From contig NC_135209.1 in NCBI RefSeq assembly GCF_050948175.1, forward strand, positions 620,001 to 684,000: 64,000 nucleotides of DNA. The letters are read 5' to 3'. A program made the translations under genes and the position numbers. The notes beneath the pieces were generated by a model that was not told the DNA's origin, did not search any database, and saw nothing but the letters and a program-made list of their open reading frames with translations. This document shows positions 1 through 12,185 of the stretch, piece after piece. This stretch comes from Xylocopa sonorina. Taxonomy: Eukaryota; Arthropoda; Insecta; Hymenoptera; Apidae. How positions within the stretch are numbered: position 1 is the first letter of the stretch; every line of letters starts with the position of its first letter.

Positions 1-838
1 GAAATAGAGTACTAATACTTTATTCGATGCTATGTCGCATTCCATTTCAATGCCGCATGATAAGATATAATATTCAATGCAACACGTTATGTTTATCTCG
101 TCTAAACTTCAAAAGAAAGTAAATGCCACACTTCCTTGCTAGGTAATACGTTTCCAGATGTCTACGAATCGAAGCAATAGAGTTCTAATGCTTCTTAAAA
201 CGCGATAGCGCATCTCATTTTTATGTTTCATGATGAGATATTGTAATCATTGCGAAGTGTTATGTATACCTCGTCTACACTTCAAAACAATGTAAATGCA
301 ACACTTCCTTGCTAGGAAATAGCGTTTCCAGATATCTACGTACCGAAGCAATAAAGCTCTAATGCTTCTTAAAAGGTGATATCGCATCTCATTTCTATGT
401 TTCATTGTAAGATAAAATATTCATTGCAAAGTGTTATGTATACCACGTCTACACTTAAAAAGAATGTAAATTCCATACTTCCTGGCTCGGAAATGCGTTT
501 CCAGATGTCTCCGTATCGAAGCAATAGAGTTCCAATGCTTCTTAAAACGCGAAAACGCATCTCATTTCCATGTTTCATGATGAGATATAATATTCATAGC
601 AAAGTGTTATGTATGCTCCGACTACACTTCAAAAGAATGTAAATGCGACACTTCCTTCTTAGGAAATAGCGTTTCCAGATGTCTACGTATCGAAGCAATG
701 GAATTGTAATGTTTCTTAAAACGCGATATCGAATCTCATTCCTATGTTTCATGATAATATATAATATTCGTTGCGAAGTGTTATGTATACCTCGTCTAGA
801 CTTCAAAAGAATGTAAATGCCACACTTCCTTGCTAGGA
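1..838 (-). repeat. Satellite block, 174-bp units, reverse orientation
   Basis: Nearly five degenerate tandem units. The phase marker (a variant of AGTTCTAATGCTTCTTAAAA) recurs at 181, 355, 528 and 702, giving periods of 174, 173 and 174 bp. Units read as the reverse complement of the 38.9-41.3 kb block. ORFs of 60-90 codons here follow the repeat phase and are not genes. The block is cut by the window start and meets a LINE fragment near 840-868. Confidence 0.93.
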
Positions 839-867
839 AGCCCCTTTTACGGAACTGCCCCAGATTA

Positions 868-2400
868 CCGATTTTTCGTTCTGGTCACCCGCGATTATTA
901 TACTGTTGTTTTCGCTCCCTTTTCTATGTTAACCACAGTTTGGTTTATATATTCTTCGATTTCTTTCCGTTCCTGTTCGGCGAGAAGTAGCATCTTATAG
1001 CTTTTGTTCTTCTACCATTGCATGAACGGTTCTGGTCAAGTAGTATGTGATGCCATATGTGAAACATTTTCAATTAATTCCGGTTATCCATATCACAGCG
1101 TCACCGTTCTCGTCTTCCAGTCAGTATTCTTCCATCTTGTGTGCTGCCGATATTATTACCACGTCTGTCCCTTGAATCATTCGCATTTGCTGCAAGATAT
1201 CTTGCACGATTCGGCATCTATTCAGATCGATTTGTAGGACTTTCAGTTCCATATTCGCTTCTCGTTCTTTTCTATCAATGTCTTTCTGTAGGTCGGACAA
1301 TTAAAGCTCCGGTAACGTGTCCGATGTACGGATTCTATCTTCATGCCTCGCTGCAGATGATACATTTTGGTTTATGCGCGATGCAACCGATCATCGTATA
1401 AATCTGGTATCCGCATCTTCTGCAGATTCCCTTATTATCTTTGACTTCTTCGCAATTTCTGCCGATATGTCCCAGCTTATGGCATTTGAAGCATCTCTTT
1501 ATTCTCGGTAGCCTATGCACGAACACGGTATTAATGCTAGTCTGAGTCATTTGCCGTTCTCCAGCTATTTACTGTATTCCTGTTCAAATTCAACTAATGC
1601 GACTCGATAGCCTCTCCACGTTTGTTTTAACAACTTGACGTTTATACCGCTATCCTTTTCTTCGATTACTTTCAGTGTTCGTTTCATGTACTTCTGCATT
1701 TCTTTTCTGGTCACCTAACGGGTATATGTCCTTTAGTTGGAGCATTACACTCGCACTAGTGTGTTTTACTTCAAATACTTATTCCAGAGTTCCTTTTATC
1801 TCCTTTACTTTGTTCTATACGCCTGTTTTTTTGTTGAATTCTAAGATTATATCTCCCGCTCTCGATTTCCTTGCGTCATCTTTTCGTATTTCTGTCGCTT
1901 TTTCTGCTTCTCCTCATCTCACTGCCTGTCCTCGAATGCTTTCTCTTGCTTTAATTGCTTCATTTTTCTCTGTATTGTTCGCAACTTGTTCGATCAAGTG
2001 TTCGATTTTTTTATATGCCTGATGTTTTCCATTAACGTTTTCTGATATGTCATTAGCTTCGCCGTATCCTCGCTCAGAATATCTATTATTACGTCTGATG
2101 TGCTACTGCCTATTCGTCTATTTAAAAGTGTAGGCGTTTCTTTAGTAAGGCTTTCTTTTTCTTCTTTATATACGCTTTTCGCATTCTTTTCTATTTCCCT
2201 ATCCTTTTGTTTCATTGACAGGGGGCTCCGAACCGCCTGCCCAACCTTTAATCTTCTACTAGGATCAGATGGGGCTGATTCTGAATCGCGAGCTAGCAGC
2301 ACATCTCTGCAGCATATGCAAGCAGCCTCGCTCACGTCGGGGGTGGGGGCTGCTGGCCCTCCGTCATCCTATTGTCTGCCCTAATGCGGGCGAGGAACTC
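868..2400 (-). pseudogene. R1-clade LINE fragment, copy A (ORF1 and start of ORF2)
   Basis: Read on the minus strand, 2335-1994 encodes an ORF1 amino-terminal region with SDSESAPSDP-like acidic text and a charged helix. The piece at 1550-1341 carries retrotransposon zinc knuckles: CFKCHKLGHIGRNC, then C-R-R-C-G and C-I-I-C ligands. Between them the frame is broken. The interval 1030-868 matches the start of the ORF2 endonuclease seen intact in copy B (50220-50008), but here it carries stops. The knuckle arrangement is that of R1/TRAS-type non-LTR ORF1, a nucleic-acid-binding protein. The rest of ORF2 is absent because the fragment stops at the satellite near 868. Dead element; family assignment moderately sure. 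Confidence 0.8.
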
Positions 2401-3154
2401 CTAGGGCCACTCGACTCGTAACCAGCATCTATGTTATACTCTGATCGATTCGTAGTCACGCGTTTTTCATTAAGCTTACCGTGATCAATGATATTGATTC
2501 GTTGATTCTAAATTAATGTTTTCTGTCTCTCACGATATCTTCCATTTCGTTGTACCTTGCCCTTGCGGTATGGCATATAATCTGTTGTTTGATATTTCTA
2601 GTATTTCCTCTTAATAAATGCCATAATTCCACAGATTTTCTTTTCCCTTCTCTTTACTTAGGTTGTTGTTATTTTATGCTCTCTACCCTCCACATTTCCT
2701 CTCTGCACCGCCCGGAAACGAAGTTATACTATTACTTCAGGATGGCGCCCCGGTCTCGCTACCCCAAGATCGAGTGTTTTCCCTTGCATTCATTGATTTA
2801 TATATGTCATATATTGGAGAATATTTCCTCTTATCCTTTGTATTTCCCGAGTTACGTTTACTTAGGTGTATATTAGATACGCGTCGAAATATCGGATTTC
2901 CAGACGATTTTTTAGTAAAGTATTATACATTTCCGACTGTTCGTTTTCATTTAACAGAAGGCGCTTCTGTATTCGATGCGGACTCGCTCCGATTAAACCC
3001 GCCAATCATTCAATTACATTACTTGTATAAACGTTCAATCGAAACGGATCTCTGCCACTTCATAACTACGGAAGGCTTACTGCATAACCTTATTCCTGGG
3101 AAAGTTGCGGAGGTTGCTTCCGTCCCGAGATGGAATTATGGTTATGTTAGATTT
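2400..3154 (-). other. Probable 5' untranslated region of LINE copy A
   Basis: This lies upstream of the minus-strand ORF1 start and aligns with 51600-52375 next to LINE copy B, so it travels with the element. A plus-strand frame of 165 codons is open at 2663-3160. In copy B the same frame is broken and the predicted peptide is not conserved across the break, so I treat the openness as chance. It could instead be flanking DNA duplicated with the element. Confidence 0.5.
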
Positions 3155-3190
3155 AGTTAGGTTACACTAGGTTAGGTTAGGTTGGGTTAT
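3154..3190 (+). repeat. Short TTAGG-like tract
   Basis: Imperfect run of GGTTA/TTAGG units (TTAGGTTAGGTTGGGTTA and neighbours). The same tract is at 52390-52415 beside LINE copy B. TTAGG is the common insect telomere unit, but short GGTTA-rich tracts are also frequent away from telomeres, so this is not evidence of a chromosome end. Confidence 0.6.
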
Positions 3191-3231
3191 ACTTGGGAAT
3201 GTTTGTAGGTTGCTCGGTTATGTTGGATTAG

Positions 3232-3957
3232 ATTTAAGAAAGCGTAGATTTGATTGGTTTATGTTTATAAGAGGTAATGTTAGATTGCTCTAGGTTTGGT
3301 TAGATTTGAGTGAAGGCAGGTTAAGTCGGGTTAGGTGTAACTGAGGATAGCTTGGTTTTAATTATGTTTAGAGGATGTTAGATTATGTTAAGCCAAGTAA
3401 GAGATGGATTACCGATAGCTGGCAGTGATACGCGTCGATAGTTCTTGAATTTCGGACTATTGGCAATACTAGCCGTTATTATATCATGATTTACCGACTG
3501 CAGGCATCACTTACTGTCGATATATCGTGAGTTTCCGACCGCAAGCAACACCAGTCGTTGATATGTCTTGAATTACCTACTATTGATTACACCAGCTGTA
3601 TGTGAAAGCATGCGCTATCGGTTGTTGGTAATACCAGACGTCAATAATTTATGGATTATTAAGCACAAGCAGCACCAGCCGTCGATCGATTGTGAGAAAC
3701 CGACCGCCAGTAGCACCAACCATCGGTAAGTTATAAGTTATTCTTAATGGGAACACCCATCCGTAGGCATGTATTGACTCGTTTCGCCATCCCTTCAATC
3801 ACTGCTGAAACAGAATTGCTAACATCTTGAGCAGTTTTCACAGAGATGACTCCACCGTTCTGACAACAACAAACGCCACATACGGGTTCTCACAAACCAT
3901 TTGCCGCACAACTCAGTGCTGAAAAGGTTAATAATGTTAGTGCTATTACTTCAACCA
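3232..3957 (+). repeat. Duplicated segment 1, copy A
   Basis: Collinear with 58460-59524, apart from a solo LTR inserted in the second copy. It has internal short periodicity: recurring ACCGAC, CACCAG and GTCGAT words about 50 bp apart, suggesting an old minisatellite. No coding potential seen. It serves as the empty-site reference for the solo LTR at 58945-59335. Confidence 0.85.
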
Positions 3958-4420
3958 GGCATAGAATCCCTTGATATAAAAAATTATGATCTTGTGAATA
4001 ATATCAAGGTATGCTTATCATATTCAAAGAGAGGTACAACTCCTCACACAGTAAATATCAGTCCACCTCTCAGTATAAAAATTAAACAAATATGGTTTCA
4101 AACTCGTGTCGCTTATATAATATCCAAGTTCGGAATGTTAATGTGTGCTCTTGGAAGGGCCGATGAATATGAAAATGATGGTATTGCTGTTAATGCAGTC
4201 TTGTCAAAGACTGCAGTAAATTATATATATCTCTAATTTCATTGTTAAGAAAAGTAATTCTCTCAATTTAAGATTGCCTTACGCACGCGTTGTTTCAGGT
4301 ATACATATGGCTGCGATAGAGATGTCAGTTGGTTCAGAATCACAAAATTATAGTGGGAAGCTGGAAGTAATAGGTGATGCAATGTATGCTTTTGTTTTGC
4401 AAAGACAGTAAATCTGATAC
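3955..4420 (+). other. Unidentified exon-like open frame
   Basis: An open plus-strand frame runs to 4236. The part after 3957 is unique in the window. The peptide is not low-complexity and has a mixed hydrophobic/charged composition (for example CALGRADEYENDG near its end). A GT donor-like site after the ENDG codons and a pyrimidine-rich TTGTTTCAG acceptor near 4298 would join it in frame to a second short open stretch (IHMAAIEMSVGSES, ending VLQRQ then stop, about 4300-4411). I do not recognise the family. It may be a captured exon, a decayed host gene or chance. No promoter or full-length product is visible. Confidence 0.25.
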
Positions 4421-4894
4421 TAGTCAGTCTTTAATCGATGAGGCAATATTAAAAAACTAAAAGAATGTCCGATTTTACTCATTATGCGTGTAATCCAGAT
4501 GTGAATAATTGACTAAAGGTTTACAATTAATACATGAATGTATAATTTATATTTTAGTAAACAAATCAATTTATTTTACAGAATGTAAATGTTATTAATA
4601 AGATAAATTGTTGCTTGATTCCTTCCTAGAGGAGAATTTGGAACATATAGATTTGAATAATTATATATGACAATTGAAAAGAACGAACAAATTATACAGA
4701 TAAATCAGAGGAAAAGATCATGCAAATATTAACTGTCATCCAAACTAATTTCAACAGCGAGTTTGTTAACAAAACTGTAAGCTCAAATACTATATTGTGC
4801 ATTATGTTAAAAAAAAATTTCTTAGACCTCGTACATTACAGCACTTCATAGATCAGTCTGATTAATTGCTCAAGCAACCATCAATTGCACGAAT

Positions 4895-5378
4895 TTTTAA
4901 TGATAAATCGAAAAATATATATATAAAATAAATGTATATATTTTTATGATAATGTAATTAACGACTTTATGGAAAAAATCGCCGTATCGAGCTAGTTTAT
5001 AGAAAATAATAAAATCGAGTTCTTATATTTTTGTTTCGTGCCGGTGTATCTATTATGGAGTCAAAGTACATAAACTGCTTATTTTAGTCATTTTTCATAT
5101 TCGTTTATAATTTGTATTGAAACAGCCTCCCCATTAGTAAATGTCAGCCTACGCCACTACCACGCGTGTAGCTATGGTGACCTGATAATGCCATTGCCAT
5201 GGCCGTGTAGCCCGTATGCTATATCGCGGTGCATTAATAGTGCCGTGATACGAGTGTCGCCCCAGTACTAAGAGTATGCCGTTACGAGAGCTGCGTAGGA
5301 GCACTGTCTTAGCACAGTTCTGCCACGGAATTCGTTCCATCCGTTGTCATTGGCGTGCCAATCGCTGGCTGTTTGGGG
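4895..5378 (+). mobile_element. Fragment (right part) of the CCCAGACAAC TIR element
   Basis: Aligns throughout with 35849-36328, the right half of a 1.1-kb element with short terminal inverted repeats. It ends with the same terminal motif (GGCTGTTTGGGG here, GGTTGTCTGGG there). The 5149-5340 minus-strand ORF is within the GC-rich subterminal part and is not a gene. The left part has no counterpart in the other copy. Confidence 0.7.
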
Positions 5379-7462
5379 TATTGTAGTGCTTAAGGCAGAC
5401 TTCTTTCTTATCATCGTCAAGGAGATAGATTTTCACTCCCCCCTTTTTGAATTTTGTTAAAAATTGTTTGGAATTTTTGCCGTTTCTGTATCTCTATGAC
5501 CGCATTGTGGATTCAACTTATGTACGATCTTTTTGGTCTTCATCTTTTGTTACATGTAATATTATATATGTAATGCACGTTTGTTATGTAATGCTCAGAT
5601 TTGTAAGCCTCAGATTCTTTTATTCTTTGGTAAAGCAACTTATTCGATTAATATATATTTATTAGGCATAGATATAAACAATTAGAAAAATGTTATTAAA
5701 ACGGTATTAAATATGTTGTTGCAATTATATATTTAAGGTCTGAAGGTGTAGATGCAATTAATGTCTGATATTTTACCTGATCCAATCGACGTATCGAGTG
5801 AGGCTATGAAATATGAAAACCTTTTACTATTCCTCGACTCCTTTCCATGTTAAATGAATGATTAGTTCCAGGCAAGACAAGAAGCCTGAATTACTACGAT
5901 CTCTGCGAACATAAGTAATTTGTAAGTAATACATTCCTTCTCTTTGAAATATTAGCCTTTGCATACAATAGAACGTATAGATATAATTGCCTGTTTTATA
6001 TCCATTTCGGTCCAATTCCTTTATAGCTTTTGAGCAGAAGCAATATTGATTATACCTGATTTTTGCAATAGTTCTTTGTTTAACAGATTTTATTTACGTA
6101 AAAGCATCATTTGAGGGATGTATAAATCTACTTTGCAGTTCTATCAGTTTCTTTTTCTGCTCGCTACTTTCCATTTTCAGTTCAGTATACTTATCCTTTA
6201 TCACCATCATATATGTTGTATAAGATTATATTCATTTTTTGTCCTTAAATTTTGCGGATATTTCAATTAAATTTCCTTTGATTAAAAAAACGGAAATTAA
6301 AAAAGAGTGACACGTACCATTTCTTCGAAACGTTGTATTGTAATTTGCATCTGACTGTTTTGAAAGGCACGCACTTTACTTAACGTTTCCAGTGATTCGG
6401 TCAGTGGAGTAAAGAAATTTTCTACTTTCGAAATTGTCAGCTCTTGTAATTCTAAAGCAAACACATTCATCTGCCGACATCGTGAACATTTTTTTTTTGG
6501 CTAAATTACAGAAAAACAAATACATTATAAGGAATATATTAAACATCGTAATATTAAATTTAACTTTGCTCATCGTTGCCTTGTTGGACATATCCATAAC
6601 AATATACAGGCGGGGCAGTAATAATTATTACCTCAGATATCCTCGAAGCTATAAGTTTCATAGAAATTTTTGCTGATATAAAATTGCACAGTACAAAGGG
6701 CCCATTCGTTGATGAAAATAGTTTTTTTGTAAGTGGAGGTATGTTGGACATTTGAAGGTCACCTTCATTTTTTAATATGAATTGGTATGTTCATTCTTCC
6801 GTAATACGATAGAGCATTTTAAAACGAGTTCAACGACCTTTAACATGAAGCCATTGAAGGTTACAAAAAGTAAAGAAAGACGATAATACTTACGGTTTTG
6901 ATAGTAAATAAAACATACGTATTGTAAACAGAGGTGGAAGGAAGTGAATAAACACTATTCGCAGGGCATTTTAATAGTTTGCAGGATAAGTTGAACATGA
7001 TACCATTAGTATCGAAAGATCAGTTTGATTACGTTTGGTTGAGTTGTTTGTTTGTCGTCCACTTTGTAAGTACTGAGTTGCGGATTCCTGAGGGCAGCTC
7101 ACAAAATTGTTGATCTATGGAAGATTATCGTTATGAATATGAATAAAAAGGTAACTAAATTCCATTAGATTGTACACAAATCTTAATGTTTGATTTTAAA
7201 TAGTAAGATTAAATACTCTTCACAAAACTACAAGAATGGATACATACCTCTCTGTTATTATTATTTCATAAAGAATTCTAATTGCAATTATAAAGTTCAC
7301 TACGATAAAAAATATTTCTCAGGAAATTCTGAATATTAAATTAGAGAACTAAGCAAAACATTTTCGATAATTACGAATATGAAAAATACTTGAACATTCC
7401 AATAGAAAGATGTTCTAGACAGGAGTTAGAAAAATCAAACTTTCAATTTCAATTCCAGAATT
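5379..7462. other. AT-rich stretch without recognised genes
   Basis: Low-complexity AT-rich DNA. Short ORFs on both strands (5447-5665, 5827-6015, 6376-6751) overlap one another, lack recognisable domains and show no coding signal I can defend. The hydrophobic plus-strand peptide at 6434-6676 is what AT-rich sequence yields by chance. This interval is missing from the paralogue at 59.5-59.7 kb, so it is either an insertion here or a deletion there. Confidence 0.6.
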
Positions 7463-8021
7463 CATCTATAAGAGGTAAAATATTTTGAAAACTTCAATTG
7501 CAGTCTTTAATGCAAGCAGTTAGACAGTATTTCAATTTTTAAGAAAATTAATGAAAGTCAACCATTTTGAAATGGTCAGAATCTTTGCCGTTTGAGCAGT
7601 AAGTGACTAACAAATAACTGCATAAATTTCAGGCTTGTAAACATATGGATCAACAAATCTTATGCAGACACGTTTATAACCGAGTTACTAAATAACAATC
7701 AACACTAAGTAATCATTTTAAAACTTAAACAATTACACCTCGCATACTTTTAAAAGTATTGCAAACGTGAAAAGTAAGTGGCTTATCAAAAACTCTTCTA
7801 AAAGAACGGACGAAGCCAATAGAAATTTTTGTTGAAGTAAGCAAGTTCGACAGTTCTAAGCAACGCGATGACCCTTATCTGCCTACGTTTCATGGCAAGT
7901 AAATGCTGAAGTTCTATGAAATCTGATGGAGTTCCTCACTATCAATGTTTCAAAGTAAGTTCTCAAATTCTCAGTTCTACGTTTAAAGCTATGTGCATTC
8001 TATATATCTATGTAAAGTGAT
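7463..8021 (+). repeat. Duplicated segment 2, copy A (ends in divergent satellite)
   Basis: Aligns with 59676-60195 from CATCTATA through the CTATATATCTATGTAAAGT region. The last 200 bp contain degenerate reverse-orientation satellite words (GCAACGCGATG, ACGTTTCAT, CAAAGTAAG). No coding potential. Confidence 0.85.
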
Positions 8022-8490
8022 GGTCCCTATCAGTTGTGACGGAAACCTATCTACAGTAAGTCAGGGAGGGGGGGGGCCCAAAGGGGTTAATTATTTAAAT
8101 GCTTTAAGGTGTAAAACGTACTTTAATCTAAAGTGAACTATCGTTACAAGGTATTCGCTCACGTACAACTTTTCACGTGCTCGCGAACGCAAAAAACATC
8201 ACCGAAACGGTGGGTACTTCGAAACTGCGGGACTATAGTTTCTTGAGCGCCAGCAGCTCAGAAGGCAGCAAAGAAATAGGCTACACGACCCCGGCAATCC
8301 TGGGGTGGAACAACCCTCGAAACTTCGAACTGCTCCTCCTCTTGACTACGCCTAGCCGAATACACACACTCGGATCACGGGGTACTGAGGTCACGGCTTC
8401 TTTATTTATGGCCTCGACGTGGGTTTATCTAACAAGGGCTACGGGAAACTACGTAACACGCCACGAATGACCGGGGATCACCATCCGCTT
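8022..8490. other. Unclassified segment with 97-codon ORF
   Basis: Contains a G-run (about 8068-8078) followed by GGCCC, then a segment less AT-rich than its neighbours. The plus-strand ORF at 8177-8470 is open for 97 codons but shows no recognisable domain, no homologue elsewhere in the window and no promoter. It may be part of an LTR or another transposon fragment. Function not assigned. Confidence 0.3.
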
Positions 8491-9290
8491 CACGATATAA
8501 GATACAATATACAATATGCGGCATGAGAATGGGACGCCTTAGCGAATAAGCTCTCGCCATCGCGTTGCATGGATAAGTAGAATCCACATTCTTTTGAAAT
8601 GCAGAATCACATAGGCATAATGGTACGCATAGAAGAATATAGTTTACTTGCTATGAAACGCTGAAATTTGTTGCGCCATCGCATTGCATGCAGCATTGAA
8701 TGCAGCCAAGCAGCTATTGCATTGACAAGCAGACTCATTAAAGCGCAATCCTATTGCATGGAATTGTGGACTTCACATTCTAATGAAGTATAATATCAGA
8801 TAAGCATAGTGCTCTGCATAGGGGATTCCATCTTTCTTACATTCAAACGCTGAAAGGAGATGTGCCATTGCATTGTATGGAAGCATTAGAAATTTACTGC
8901 TTTGACGCGCAGACACTATAAAGCGCCATCTAGTAGCATTTAACTGTAGAATTCACATTCTTTCAAATCATAGAAGCAGACAGGCATAATTCTATGCATA
9001 GAATTATACAACTTACTTACTTTGGAATGTTGGAATGACATGTGCCATCGCATTGCATCGAGAATTAGAACTCCATTGCTTTGACACGTAGACCCTTTGT
9101 AGCCCCTCCCTGTTGCATGGAACTATAGAATTCATATACTTTTGAAGTCTAGCAGCAGATAAGCATAATGAGATGTATAGAGCTTTAAAATCTACTTACA
9201 TACCTCGAACTGTCGATATGAAATGCGATGTCGCGTTCTGCGAAGAATTAAAACTCTATTTCTTCGATAGGTAGACATCTAGAATCGCTA
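8490..9290 (+). repeat. Satellite block, about 179-bp subfamily, forward
   Basis: Four to five degenerate units with the words AGCATAATG, TTACTTACTTTGAAA, GCCATCGCATTGCATG, CATTAGAACTCCATTGC and ATTCACATTCTTTTGAAG in order. The transition into family X is near 9290-9310. Confidence 0.9.
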
Positions 9291-9294
9291 TGGC

Positions 9295-11278
9295 GTAGCA
9301 GGGAAGTGTGCCATTACCTACAGTACAAGCCTGAAGAACTGGCAACCAGCAGAGTTCGTGTGCGCACAAACGCACGCGCTCACTAGCACCTGCAAGGACC
9401 GCTGTGCCGCTCACACCCAAGAGTATCGCCGTCTCGCTCACACATATGATCATCGCTAACTCGCTCGCACCTACGAGCAACCCTACCACCTTCGCATCGA
9501 GGATTCCGTCCAATGGATAGAAGAAGCCGCGATTCATCGCCGCAATGGGGACTTGTCCAATTCAGGAAATCATCATTGCCTGAACCAATACTATTTCTAT
9601 GCATATTATACGCGTAGATCTACGTACTCGACACGAATTGTAACACACCACACACACACGTAATTCTAAGTACCAATTCTTAAGATTAGACGTAAAGATG
9701 CGCCTGGGCTATCGGCACGCGCCGCTAGCCCCACCACGAGCCACGTGCTCCGTACCACGAGTGCTTGTGACCGTAACGCGCAGCGGACCGAGGATGTTCC
9801 AGACGCGTCTCTGGAGACACATTCGAGTCCTATGACTTCTAGAGTCAACATTGAGCTTCAATCTCAAGCCGCCTCAATGTTGGGTCTAGGCTACGCGTTG
9901 CTATTTCTATTTTACTAGTTTTAACTTAATAATTTTACTTTTGTATACTTTAACTTAGAATATATCTTACTTTAGTTATTACATCCATTCTGCAAGTTCT
10001 TCTACCAGTTCTACTAGTTCCTATTCCAATAGTTACTAATTCTAAACTTAATATACTAGATCTTACGTTAAATATTACGCTTAAACTACAAATTTATTGT
10101 CTGCCCTACACCAGAACGGTGATCAGGCGTACCTCCTCACCCAGACGTGTATACACTAACAGAATCTAACCTCTACCAACCAGGTACACCCACCTCACTG
10201 AAACGGGCGATGAAAAAATCCAGATGTGCCGCGGCACCTTTCCTGTGCGTGAGTCCTTCAGTTACTCCGTCGGAGGGGACGAATCCCAGTCGCCGGAGCA
10301 TCCACGGGGCACCTCGGGGAGGCGAACTCACTACGCGTACACGATTACGCTCACTCTGGCCCTTTTTAAATTAGAATAGACCAGTTTGGTCAAATTTATT
10401 GATGATCCAGACTGTCCAGTCTTAGCCTTATTCAATTTTTCTCTACGGAATTGTCTCGGACTAGCTTGGGCAAATTAATAATGTACTAAACCTCCGAGTC
10501 CCAGTTTTATTCGATAAGACCAGAGTCCCGTTAGCCACCGGGCAAGCTCGACGCCCAGGTTCTACCACGATGAGGTGGAAATGGCACATCCTGGACACCC
10601 AGGTTCTGGAACCCGCTTAAACTACAAATTCTACGACGTGTCTCTTCCTTACAACTGGGTTGCGTTTCTTTACATTGAAGGAGTATAGAACTCAGTTTTG
10701 CAACGTTTCGATAGAGCGGACTGCCGCTTATCCTTCCGAAAACTGCCTGATAGTACAGAAAAACTGGGTGAATAAGACATGGATCTGGTTTTCGAAGAAC
10801 ATGACGCGCGGGTCGAAAAAATTTCAAACATTCACTTGTTCGTGAATACCTGGGAGATACACCCCGGACCCTTGTGCAAAAGTAACCTGTAGTCGTCGTT
10901 CCGGTTCAGCCGCAGCTTTCCGAAACGTCGATCTATTCCGATTCACTTGTTTCCGCATCCGACATTGCTGCAACATCCACTGTTTCCGCCGAATCTACAC
11001 TGCATCCGGATTGCTGTTCCCCGTTCCGCTGGAAACTAATCCTAGTCACCATCGACATCAACCGACCGATCGCTGCATCGATACCAACCAGCGACTCTCG
11101 ACGCATATTCTACCAGCGTAGCGGGACCGAAGCCAGCGAAAGGTAGGATTTCTCCCTCTATATCGCGAGTGTTCTTGCCCTGTCGCGTAAGCCAAAGCAG
11201 CCGGACTCACTCGTAACACGTTTCCGCGGACCGAGAACAGAATAAATAGGCTCGTGTCGTGAAGCCTCCGTATATACG
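9295..11278 (+). repeat. Unclassified dispersed repeat (family X), copy 1
   Basis: Three copies occur in the window (also 12185-13190 and 49020-49720). Shared parts in order are: a GC-rich start with a 27-bp tandem minisatellite (about 9370-9500, core CGCTCACACCTACGAGCAC); a CAATGGGGAC block; a TTAAGATTAGA block; a GCCTCAATGT-GGG block; an AT-rich stretch; then a block with GTGTCTCTTCC and AGTACAGAAAAACT. This copy is interrupted by an insert at 10095-10613. It alone continues to 11278, where an AATAAA is present near 11240. No open frame spans it and no transposase or reverse transcriptase text was recognised. It could be part of an LTR retroelement or a non-autonomous element. Confidence 0.75.
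10095..10613 (-). mobile_element. LINE-derived short insertion with 17-bp target duplication
   Basis: A 519-bp insert in family X, flanked by perfect direct repeats CGCTTAAACTACAAATT at 10078-10094 and 10614-10630. The other family X copies lack it. Read on the minus strand, its first 80 bp (ATGTGCCATTTCCACCTC, then GTGGCTAACGGGACTCTGG) closely match the 5' end of the R1-type LINE at about 52450-52515. No open reading frame is kept, so it appears to be a 5'-UTR-bearing, internally deleted or SINE-like relative of that LINE. The long variable target duplication fits target-primed insertion. There is no poly-A tail; it ends ACAATA. Confidence 0.8.
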
Positions 11279-11284
11279 AAAAAT

Positions 11285-12185
11285 TATTTCGCCAGACGTG
11301 ACGATGTATAGGGCATTAAAATCTCCTTACATACTTCGAACTGTTGATATGAAGAGCGATAAACCGATTTATAAAGCATTAGAACTCTATTCCTTCGATG
11401 CGTAGACATCTAAAAACGCTATCCCTCTTCAAGGGAGTGTAGGGTTCATATTCTTCTGAAGTGTGGAAGAAATACAAGTAACGCGCTGCATTGAATATTA
11501 CATCTTATCATGTAAGAATGAAGTCAGTTGCGACATCACGTTTAATATGGTATTAGAACTCTATTGCTTCGACACGTACAAATCTAAAAACGGTATCTCC
11601 CTACAGGAATGTGTAGAAATCTAATTCTTTTGGAGCGTTGAAGCAGATAAGCATATTGGGATGTACAGAGCATTATAATCTACTAACATGCTTCGATCTG
11701 CTGATATGAAAAAATTTATCGCGATTTATGAAACAATAGAACCCTATCGCTTCGATACGTGGACATCTAGAAACGCTATCCAGTAGCAAGATACTGTGGT
11801 ATTTACATCCTTTTGAAGTGTAGACGCAAATACAGAAAACGCGTTGCACTGAACATTATATCTCATTGCGACACATTACAATTGGGTGCGACATCGCGTC
11901 GAATGATGTATCAGAACTGTATTGCATCGGAAAGTAGACATCTAAAAACGCAATCCCCTTACAAGGAAGTGTAGAAACCACATTCTATTTGATTGTAGAA
12001 GCAGAAGAGCATAATGTGGTGAATAGAGCATTTAAATCTACTTACATACTTCGAACTGCTGATATCATATGCGATATCTCGTTTTATGTAGCATTAGAAA
12101 TCTATGGCTTCGATACATAGACATCTAGATACGCTATCCCGTAGTAATAAAGTGTGGGATTTACATTCTTTTGAAGTGTAGTGTG
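11285..12185 (+). repeat. Satellite block, mostly 174-bp subfamily, forward
   Basis: About five units with the words TCGATACGTAGACATCTAGA, AACGCTATCCC, GTGTGGGATTTACATTC and GCGTTGCATTGAA. Mutated units mix features of both subfamilies, for example AAGCATAATG together with CGATACGTAGACATC. Confidence 0.9.

Noticed and set aside
1..840. CRISPR-like regular repeats
   Set aside because: Units are about 174 bp and degenerate throughout with no conserved short repeat plus variable spacer. This is a eukaryotic satellite.
2663..3160. 165-codon plus-strand ORF
   Set aside because: The aligned copy at 51887-52363 is split by indels and stops without preserving the peptide, and it lies in the 5' region of a minus-strand LINE.
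6376..6751. Possible receptor-like hydrophobic ORFs on both strands
   Set aside because: They overlap each other, lie in AT-rich DNA and show no recognisable domain or splice structure that I can support.
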